A DNA stretch of 64,000 nt from Symsagittifera roscoffensis (taxonomy: Eukaryota; Xenacoelomorpha; Acoela; Convolutidae). The notes below the pieces were generated by a model. That model saw nothing but the letters and a program-made list of their open reading frames with translations. It made no database searches and was not told where the DNA came from. The stretch spans positions 52,467,074-52,531,073 of the forward strand of contig NC_087063.1 in the NCBI RefSeq assembly GCF_963678635.1. Reading direction: 5' to 3'. Below, piece by piece: positions 56,521 to 64,000 of this stretch; position 1 is the first letter of the stretch; every line of letters begins with the position of its first letter. The position numbers and the translations under genes are program-made.

Positions 56521-57139
56521 AAAAAGAGGTTATGAAAAGATGATATACTTTTTTGATGTTGGTGATATATCATAAAATTTTTCTGAATTTAACTCTGATT
56601 ACGAGTTTTGAGTTTTTAGTATTCACCAGGTAGAAATCTGACATTACACTTTACGGCCTTTTTTCAATGTGATGATCTCAGGATTTTTTACATTATTTTG
56701 AATAGGTTTTTTGTTATTATGGTTGTTTACTTCAGCTTTTAGTGTTTTTGATAGTTTGTTTCAAACCGCTTCGAATTATAGTTAGATTGTGTTTATTTTT
56801 AAAGGAATCGATGTACAAGGGTTTTTAAAAAAACATTCGGTAGCAAAACAATTAGTAGTTCTTCTGGTTTATAAGTAATATATTTTGGAATGTTTTTTTG
56901 TTTGTTTCAGAATTGCATCTATTTCGGGAGTGTGACGTCGAGACAGAAAGAGTAGTTCGTGTTTATCTTCGTTGGAGAATTTTTTTTATTATATGGTTCT
57001 TATATGATCCTATGAGTAAATTATCAAAGAAATTTGGTAATCTTACTTTCTACTTTAGATTGCACTTTTAAATTGCAAACATCGATTTTAAAATGTGTTG
57101 ACATTAACTTTTAATCAATTGTAGGTATTTTTGATTTTT
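56521..57139. other. no gene seen
   Basis: AT-rich spacer between the two retroelements; may include a decayed LTR of the left one. Nothing specific recognised. Confidence 0.35.
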
Positions 57140-57825
57140 AATGAAAGTCTTTTCTGCTGTAATTAATTTGCTTTTTTGAACAAAACTGATCAAGTTTCAG
57201 TTTTTTTTTTCAATTTTCATTAAGGCAATTTTGATTAATTGGATAGGAATTGATTTCGTTTCAGCTAAAATTTGATTGAATTACTTTAACTGTGATTTTT
57301 TTTGACAAAAGGAAGGGGTTCAATTTGAAAAAATTTTGATGAAAACTTAACTCATATCATTTTTTATTTTAGAGTTTTTCAAGTTATTTAACTAAAATTG
57401 GTTTATTTTGAACAGTTTTTAGATAAAACTTTATTTGAATTTGAATTTGTCTATTTTAGTTGGGTTTTTGTGGATGAATTTTTGAGTAAATTTTAGTTAA
57501 ATTGGATTTTTAATTGGTTTAAAGGGCCTATTTTGACCAACTATTGATAAATTTTTGGTTTTTTTAAAAACTATCTGTCTTAATTGTGCTTAGTTTGACC
57601 AAAAACCAAAATTGAAAGAATTTTGCACTAACTTTCAGTTGAACTAGCTTAAACGGTCACTTTTTTGGCCAATAATGGGCGAAAGTTTGTTAACATTGAA
57701 AGTTATATAGCCTAATTGGATAGACTCTGGCCAAAAATGGGCAAACTTTTGCTAAAATGGGAGTTTATTCTGCTTAATTGGGCTTAATTTGACATAAATT
57801 GGGCAATATTCAGTTAAATTAGAAC
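57140..57825 (+). repeat. ~62-bp degenerate tandem repeat, left block
   Basis: Units with TTTGGCCAAAAATGGGC, a T/A-rich middle and TAGCTTAATTGGGCTTAATTT recur; AATGGGC-type landmarks fall at 57688, 57748 and 57811. The repeat becomes more decayed leftward. A matching block lies at 63016-63245 on the far side of the LTR element. Confidence 0.65.
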
Positions 57826-58070
57826 AAAATAGGTTAAAACTATATCTTATCTAATTTAAAACAAATAAAAGGTAAGAAATAGAGTCAATTAAAATGTGTG
57901 CTATTTCTAACATAGACACAACAACACTGAAGCTCGTTCACTGCGAAGGAGGACACTTGTGTGAAACCAAGGTCATTAAAGACCAGTTAATTAAAAATAG
58001 GTAAATGAATAAAAACAATCACAACACTTCTCCTGATTCGGAAAAAAATATGGCACACACAAAATTGGGT
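57826..58070 (-). repeat. 3' LTR remnant
   Basis: The segment from AAAACTATATCTTATCTAAT through GACCAGTTAATTAAAA aligns with 62856-63015, including AAGGTAAGAAATA, AGACACA and AACACTGA. The part after 57996 has no match in the other LTR, which appears truncated. The right boundary is set by the adjoining polypurine tract. Confidence 0.65.
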
Positions 58071-58072
58071 GA

Positions 58073-58090
58073 TCCTTTCCTCCCTCTACT
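58073..58090 (-). other. polypurine tract
   Basis: On the minus strand AGTAGAGGGAGGAAAGGA directly precedes the 3' LTR, the position of the plus-strand primer in LTR retroelements. Confidence 0.55.
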
Positions 58091-58356
58091 TCGCGAGAAA
58101 AAAGTCCAAAAATCACAAATAACTAGATAGCACAAACCTAGTTTATAAACTACGGGTACAATGTTTACGAATAAAGAGTTCAGAAATCAAGGAAATTGCA
58201 CAATATGAGTGATGAGAACAATCAGTAAATTATAATTAATGAAGATTGATTTAACCGGTGGAACATGATAGAATTCAATGTGACAAGGTTTGATTAAACC
58301 ATATCGACAATAAGGTTGCTATGGTCCGATGGTTAGAAGTAAATCGCTGAAGATGG

Positions 58357-58650
58357 TTAGAAGTGAATCGCGTAAAATAGACGTTCAAAAATGTTATCGC
58401 TGACCGTTTCCTTACTAAGTGTGAAGGGATTGCCCGCTGTCCCCGATGCTTGCTCGCCTATAACATCTATATACAACCTTTCGCCATAGAATTTCGGTGG
58501 TACCACGTTTCGCCTGGTTATAGAAGGAGTTAATAAATTTTGTTCAGGAGAAAGCTCTCCCATTTCGTAGACCGGATTTTCTTCTGCGGAATCATTTTCC
58601 AATTGCAGTACCACCGGTTGAGCAGGCTGTACATTGGTGGTTTGAATCAT
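58357..58650 (-). CDS. unrecognised frame near 3' end of LTR element
   Basis: 97 codons, with QPVVLQLENDSAEENPVYEM, then RRNVVPPKFYGERLYIDVIG. The composition is more protein-like than the surroundings. It could be the C-terminal end of pol or of a third frame. No family recognised. Confidence 0.3.
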   Translation of the reverse strand: MIQTTNVQPAQPVVLQLENDSAEENPVYEMGELSPEQNLLTPSITRRNVVPPKFYGERLYIDVIGEQASGTAGNPFTLSKETVSDNIFERLFYAIHF

Positions 58651-59009
58651 CTGTGGCGTGAAGTCAAAAAACCGAACTTCGAAGGGTGTTCCGCCAACTC
58701 TTGGAGTTCTAGTGCAGTTGCCCGCGAAGTGTAGTTGCGGGTGTTATGCCTATCAGACAATCGGCCGATGTTCCTTGAAGGTTCTCATCTAAAACTACTT
58801 ATTCAGATTTATTGAGATTATCCAACATAAGTTATTAAAATCAGGGACAGTTACACTATACTATATGGCTAAATCTGATTTCCTTAAGATCTTCCCCCTA
58901 GCAAGTTTCACCGTTGACTGAGACGAATCTATTAATTTCTCTCCCGAAAGTCGATAACAAGGCTCCCCGTTTCATCGATTCAAAACCTTTTGAAATATAT
59001 GACCTTCCT

Positions 59010-59387
59010 TTAGGGGGTTTCTGAGTGGCAATCTCTAAGGTTTCGTCGCTGAGAGACTCTTGGTTGGCGAAAGGTTCGGTTCACTGTCGTATCCTTTGTC
59101 TTCAGTGCTTCGTTTTTGTTATTCAAAGGAGTGTCCGCGAATCCATCCTCTATTTTGTCATCCGACACGCACTTGTTTGCCCAATTTCTTGACTTGAAGT
59201 ATTTTCTGTTGTCTAAAAATTTACAACTATTTAGGTTGACCAAACTTTTCATAAGATGTTCGGTGTTCTTTTGAGATGTTTCACAAAAGGAGTGCAAATT
59301 AAATTTTGATTGTTTTAGGCTCCATAGGTTCCAGTTGATTTTGGAGACTGAGTCCGTAAATGTAGGTTTTGGTAGCTCCGAAGACAC
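59010..59387 (-). pseudogene. unrecognised pol-region frame
   Basis: 125 codons downstream of integrase, hydrophilic and basic, ending RQPRVSQRRNLRDCHSETP. It may be a derivative of the integrase C-terminal tail or a spacer. No motif seen. Confidence 0.3.
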
Positions 59388-59498
59388 TGTTTGTGTTTTT
59401 GATTTGAAGGTGTGGAGAAATTATATATAATGTAATCCGTTTGAACGGTGGTCGGCAACTGTACAATGTATAATTATTATTTTAAGTGATTCCAAAAA

Positions 59499-59942
59499 CT
59501 ATTTAGGATATGCTCTGGTGAAAAACGAGGCTCGGTCGACCCGAACTGAACTTGGGATTCCATGAAGACGGATATAGTCTGTAACAAAGTCAATTACTGT
59601 TTTGGCTGAAGTTTTGGAGTAATTTTTGCCGAAGGAAATTTGGAGAATATATCTATACATAGTAGGATATACTAACAATGGCCCTCTAAGGAATCCAATG
59701 GACATGCAAAAACCAAATCAAGTTTCCTAATTTAGAAAAATGAGATCTGGAAGGTGATTTCAATGTTTTTCAGGAATTAGCGGCTTAAGATTTTTACCTG
59801 CTTTTATACAGTCAGAGCAGTTTTTTCCGTGTAAGTAAATCTTTCTGTTAATATGTGGCCACCAGACGTATTCTGAAGAAAATTTCTCTCCGAATTCTGC
59901 GGGAAGATTTTCATTTAGAAATTTCATGGCGGTTGTTCTCAA
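59499..59942 (-). pseudogene. integrase of LTR element, broken
   Basis: The first fragment (59942-59760) contains EYVWWPHINRKIYLHGKNCS and DCIKAGKNLKPLIPE, the C-x2-C half of the HHCC zinc-binding domain. The second (59705-59499) contains SAKTVIDFVTDYIRLHGIPS and VRVDRASFF, the second catalytic aspartate region of Ty3/gypsy integrases. The first catalytic aspartate region between them is interrupted. Confidence 0.65.
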
Positions 59943-60639
59943 GGCATGATTTGTTGAACAAATAAAGTATTCCGTTAGCGGTTTGTGAAACTTTATAAAA
60001 ATGTTTGAAGTAACTGCCCGATTCAGGGGTTATTATCTACCTATTCTCTTCTAGAGCTCTAACCATGGGGTTTTAAAATCTATTTTTTTTGTGAGCCATG
60101 CGATCATTTTGCTATTAAACAGTTGTTCAAATCAAATAATTTTTCTGGTAATTTTGAGTTTCTTGCTGTTTTTTTTAACGATAACTGATCTGAAGACATA
60201 ACCTCTCCACTAAAATTAACAAAAAAAAACTGAGGATGAAAGGAGTAATTACAATTCCAATATATACATTTACCTAATTTACAATATCAGATTTCATGGG
60301 TGATTTCAAAAAAATCGAATGTAAAGATCAGAAATATAAAAAAGAGAAATTTGAAATGGTAATTTCAGCACAATAATTTTGAGAATAATCTCGGAGAATA
60401 CAAATCGAGGTACAAAATTCAGGAGTACAAATGATCAAAATTGCAAACTAAGTTTAGAATTGATGCGATAGTTTTGTTACATATCATTAGCTCATTGGAA
60501 ATTTCCGATATTTGTCCGATCAAGTTTGAGTGAGGCTTTGAGTTGTTTAATAACTGAATTCTCGACGGATTTATGATTTAAAAATTTTTAAGAATAGTTG
60601 TTACGACGAATTCTTAATCATAGTTTGAAGAAGCAATTG

Positions 60640-61085
60640 GTTTTCCAATTGGAATTCTAGAAATCAAATCCGTGAAGCCCATAATTTTACCCGCTAGGTG
60701 TTTTATCGAGAAACTAAACTGTAAAAGTCTGTCTATCTTGTTTAACGATTAGGATAGGTTTTTTTCCGTGGTTGCAAGATAAAACTGATAAAAGGGCTTC
60801 ATGTTTGCTTAATATAACAAATTCCGAACCGTATAAACAATTTTTGTAGTTTTCCACTGCCCAAACAACACTTAGAAATTCGAGTTCACTCAATGAGTAT
60901 TTAGCTTCGTGTGGGTTTAAAAAAAGGCAAGCGAAGGAAACCGACTCCAGTCTTTTAAGTATAGTTAACTGAGCGTTGTGGCGAGACCGTTGTGAGAGGC
61001 ATCCGAGTTTACTCTTGTTTTCACTTTCACGTCGTTGTGTGTTTTTTTGGTTCTTTATTTTACCGACCCAGTGAAACCACTGCAA
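60640..61085 (-). pseudogene. RNase H of LTR element, broken
   Basis: Contains DASHNGLA in a shifted frame, then LNPHEAKYSLSELEFLSVVW and AVENYKNCLYGSEFVILSKH, matching the gypsy-type RNase H catalytic E and the (here altered) D-H pair. A further shifted frame gives FSFSIKHLAGKIMGFTDLIS, the usual end of the domain. Confidence 0.7.
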
Positions 61086-61289
61086 CCAATTTTACCGACT
61101 TTTTCTTATGATCCACTGAAACCAGTACAATTAAACGGGCGTAGAGTACCGCTACGCTTACTTCCGGCAGTTGGTTCTCAAGTTGGTTCTTTGTTCTGCC
61201 GACTCTGTTAATTAAATTATTCAATTTCTTGAAACTGGTTTCAGTTTTGTTCCTTTTTAATCCGACGGAATTTATAAAAGGTTTACTTT

Positions 61290-61415
61290 CAATAATGTTC
61301 TTGAAGCGAGGAATTGGTTTTTGTGCAACTTCTATCCCGACGTGTGGTAGATTGTCGTTTCCTAGGATGTTTCTTTCGTGCCCTTCAGTTATGAAGAAAG
61401 CTGTATTGTCGCACG
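61290..61415 (-). pseudogene. retroviral-type protease end
   Basis: The minus strand reads FFITEGHERNILGNDNLPHV then GIEVAQ, resembling the C-terminal ILGxDxLPxxGI segment of gypsy aspartic proteases. The catalytic DTG part is not seen. Confidence 0.5.
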
Positions 61416-62488
61416 TTCATTCGTTGGATCTTATTGGTACGATGATTTTCCCACGATGATCTTATTGGTACGATGATCTTTATCGGGCCATCCGTGAAGC
61501 TGCAAAAAAAAAAAATTTCGTAGGTTGATTGATTGTGTTAATTTTAAAATCTGTGGATCGCCTAATATAAGCTCATATAGTATGTTTTTTATGAAAATGC
61601 TTACTGGGCTCGTTCAGTCCACCTGTACATATAGTTGTACAAAATTTTCTTCTCCCAATCCAATGTTAATTGATTTCTTCAACTCTTTTCCATCGTTGTC
61701 AAATATCGTAGTCAAGTTTAATACCGAATAGTCGTCGTTATTGCTTTGTCTTGTTTCCGACAAGGCATTAACTACTACAAAACACTCTTTATGTAAAGGG
61801 TTATTTTCATCATGTTGATCCGACGGATTTATAAATTTGGTATCTACAATTTCGTGATTATTTACATTATTTACATTTTTTTCTAGGTTTACATTTTATC
61901 GTAAAATTTCCTTCAAAATTACAAGATGTACAAATTGAGTTCTTCGCTGTAATAATAGCAAGCTGTCACTTTGTAATTTTTCCTCCGTTTTTCAAGCAAG
62001 AATTTTCTCTGGCAACTGCTAGAGTTGCTTCTCTCATATTTCAATTACGATGGTTACTCCCAGAATTGTTAATTTTAGAATAAGAGGATTTAAAATAATA
62101 TGTCAATTTCAATTGATCTGAGACTAATTTCTCATGAAATAAGGCCTCTTTCAAGTCTTCTTGGATGTGAAGAGTTTCAGAAAAAACTTTCCTCAGGATT
62201 TCCTAGTTTTTCGAGTTGTTAACAAAAATGTCACGAAACCATTACTCCTCTCCACTGGATATGTCGCATTTCTTCGCCATTTCTGCTAGAGCACCCTGGA
62301 AGTGTTCCAAGCTTTCTCTATCTCTCTAGTGTCTATTGATTAGCTTGTGGCGTTCGAATGTTCATTTGGGTTTTCTAATGAAAACTTGCTTTGGGAAGTT
62401 TCAAATTTGGGCGAAATTTATCCGTAGGATTTTGGTTTTTGAAAAACTTTAAAGAGAAAATTCTCGTACACTCGCTACCAAGTGCTAG

Positions 62489-62806
62489 CTATATCCTTGC
62501 CGCTTCTTCCATCCGCATTCCATTAAATGTCTTTGTTTTCAACTTGATTCGGGCGTTCTCGGAATCGTTGAATCTGCTTCTGTCATCTGCGCACCTAGCT
62601 AAACGTTCCAGTTTTGCCGTCCTCGATTCGTTTTGAAGCTCTTCCTCCAGTTGAAGGATCTCTGGTTCCAGGAATTCAAGTGGGTTTAATAGGTTGTCAA
62701 AATCGATAATCTCTTTGGCTATTAATGCCAATTGGAATGAATCCCTCCAGTCTTCCCTGGGGTTGGGGAATCGATAGTGAGCGTTTGCCAGAATGGGGGT
62801 ACTCAC
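62489..62806 (-). CDS. gag-like N-terminal frame of LTR element
   Basis: 105 codons from ATG 62806, shortly after the primer-binding site: MSTPILANAHYRFPNPREDW then a helical, E- and L-rich segment (LEPEILQLEEELQNESRTAK). Position right after the primer site and length suggest the start of gag. Interrupted near 62489. Confidence 0.5.
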   Translation of the reverse strand: MSTPILANAHYRFPNPREDWRDSFQLALIAKEIIDFDNLLNPLEFLEPEILQLEEELQNESRTAKLERLARCADDRSRFNDSENARIKLKTKTFNGMRMEEAARI

Positions 62807-62830
62807 CTCGCGCCAGATTCATTTTCAGAT

Positions 62831-62840
62831 GACTGCGCCA
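62831..62840 (-). other. primer-binding site
   Basis: On the minus strand TGGCGCAGTC follows the 5' LTR; this is the common start of tRNA-derived primer sites in gypsy-family elements. Confidence 0.6.
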
Positions 62841-63015
62841 CGAAAAAAAGTACCAAAACTCTATCTAATCTAACTTAAAATAAATAGAAGGTAAGAAATA
62901 TAGTTCATTTAAAGTGTGTGGTATTTCAAGCTAAGACACATTAACACTGACGCTCGCTTACTCCGAAAGAGGTCAATTGCCTTAAGTCAACGTCATATAA
63001 GAACAGTTGATTAAA
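62841..63015 (-). repeat. 5' LTR remnant, truncated
   Basis: Aligns with 57826-57996 and ends near GAACAGTTGATTAAAA, after which tandem-repeat sequence begins. The upstream (U3) part present in the other LTR is missing. Confidence 0.6.
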
Positions 63016-63245
63016 AGTTTTCTGGTAAAATGGAATTTTTTTCTAGCTTAGTCGGACTTAACTTGACATAATTTGGGCAAAAAAATTCGTTGAAAGTGAA
63101 GTTTATTTACCTTTATCGGACTGGTACTGGCCAAAATTGGATGAAAATTTTTTGTCAAATTGGCAGTTTATCTAGCTTAATTGGATTTATTATGACTAAA
63201 ATTGGGTATTTTTTGTTAAAATTAAAGTTCATCTAGCGTAAACTC
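63016..63245 (+). repeat. ~62-bp degenerate tandem repeat, right block
   Basis: TTGGGC/TTGGAT/TTGGGT landmarks at 63077, 63139 and 63203, with TAGCTTAATTGGATTTATTA between them, match the block left of the LTR element. Confidence 0.65.
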
Positions 63246-63263
63246 TGAAAATATATTATTAAA

Positions 63264-63716
63264 TGACTACCGATTGTCCTATCTGCTTTGAGACTATAGA
63301 AAAAAGCTGACAAAGTTTTTCATGATTAGGACCACAACAAGCCTTTTCACAAATTTCATCCAATAAACAACTAAAGCTTCCCAAAAACAATTATCAGAGG
63401 ATTCTTTAGATTTATTCCAAAAATGACACCCTCCTTTGTCGGCGAAATCATTAAAACTGCATGGTCTCCGTTTTTTTATATACTTCATATCAATTTCTAG
63501 GTTTATCCGAAACCTGATAAATAAATCCCCCAACATACATGCCCAACTGCTTATGAAGCCAATTTGGCTTCCGAAAAAAAACATAAGAAGACTTACCAAC
63601 CTCCCCAACTTGTTTGCACAGACTGTGACGAATTAATAAGGGAAACTTTCGCCCGAAACGGAAAAACTCTCTGTCCTTTTTGCTGTATACCAGTCTACAC
63701 GTTGTCTTTTTCTTAA
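63264..63716 (+). pseudogene. degenerate RING-like Cys-rich protein
   Basis: Starts MTTDCPICFETI, the opening of a RING-type C-x2-C, followed by a stop and a shifted H-K-F-H stretch. Near 63610 another frame reads VCTDCDELIRETFARNGKTL then CPFCC, a second pair of C-x2-C. Stops between them show decay. Weakly supported; it may be two unrelated Cys-rich fragments. Confidence 0.35.
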
Positions 63717-64000
63717 TAGTCACAGTGCGATATATTCTAAGAAATAACAAAATTAAGACAAGGTGATTCCCGAACTAATTATATCACAAGTTTTCGACAC
63801 TTAACGGACAATCATCCAAATCCCGAAATTTGCAGTGAATGCTTACAATCATCATCAAATAAATGTCTCATCTTCAAAAAAAAATAATGTATATCTCAGA
63901 CCCTTGGAAATAAGTTTTTCCACAGCAGACTTAAAAATTTTATTAACTTTTTCACACACTTTTGTACCCTAACACTCAATTTTTATGACTTGGTTATGTG
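63717..64000. other. no gene seen
   Basis: AT-rich. One frame near 63770-63880 encodes ICSECLQ but is short; not called. Confidence 0.3.

Larger units (their letters stand above)
57826..63015 (-). mobile_element. decayed Ty3/gypsy LTR retroelement lacking RT
   Basis: LTR remnants lie at 57826-58070 and 62841-63015, with a polypurine tract next to the 3' LTR and a TGGCGCAGTC primer site next to the 5' LTR. On the minus strand the domains are gag-like (62806-62489), protease end (~61415-61290), RNase H (61085-60640) and integrase (59942-59499), then unrecognised frames. The distance between protease and RNase H is too small for RT. Confidence 0.7.

Overview
The window is AT-rich nuclear DNA, most likely from a rhabditid nematode close to Caenorhabditis. 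The evidence is TTTTCAG-type splice acceptors, very short introns, a Polinton/Maverick-type protein-primed DNA polymerase with N-terminal C2H2 fingers, env-bearing Ty3/gypsy retroelements, and fragments of a GT43 glucuronosyltransferase of the kind expanded in nematodes. Nearly all of it is mobile DNA; the only recognisable ordinary host gene is the GT43 fragment.

Region 1-7854 is the right part of a first Maverick. It carries a broken DNA polymerase (2922-7182) and an outward array of unrecognised genes, which I call A, B, C and a 46-codon membrane microprotein. Region 11703-26722 is a complete second Maverick of 15.0 kb. It begins AGTAGTA, ends TACTACT, and is flanked by the 6-bp duplication CGTTTT. 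It has inverted arms of about 4 kb around a core holding genes A (broken), microprotein, B, C, D (possibly a double PC4-like ssDNA-binding protein) and E. Its polymerase is reduced to the zinc-finger exon.

Both Mavericks interrupt the same codon position of the same kind of gene, a virus-type membrane glycoprotein. The N-terminal half lies at 10713-11702 and the C-terminal half at 26729-28356. A second 3' half begins at 7861, directly after the end of the first Maverick, with the same CGTTTT. The order is therefore Maverick 1, host segment (glycoprotein 3' part through to 5' part), Maverick 2, host segment. This suggests a tandem or circularly permuted host element with a Maverick lodged in its glycoprotein gene. 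The host segments are A-rich and G-poor on the coding strand, unlike their surroundings.

Region 30.2-43.2 kb holds the three-exon GT43 fragment on the minus strand with a pair of inverted MITE-like repeats in an intron. It also holds a 1.53-kb tandem repeat array with G-runs, tRNA-like segments, and one possible Cys-rich exon. Region 45.6-56.5 kb is a decayed minus-strand Ty3/gypsy-like element (gag, RT, RNase H, integrase, env) whose integrase-env part is tandemly repeated. Its env shares motifs with the Maverick-interrupted glycoprotein. Region 57.8-63.0 kb is a second decayed minus-strand Ty3/gypsy element with LTR remnants, PBS and polypurine tract, but no RT domain. It sits inside a ~62-bp tandem repeat. 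A degenerate RING-like Cys-rich reading frame lies near the right end.

Every homology statement comes from motif reading only; no database search was possible.
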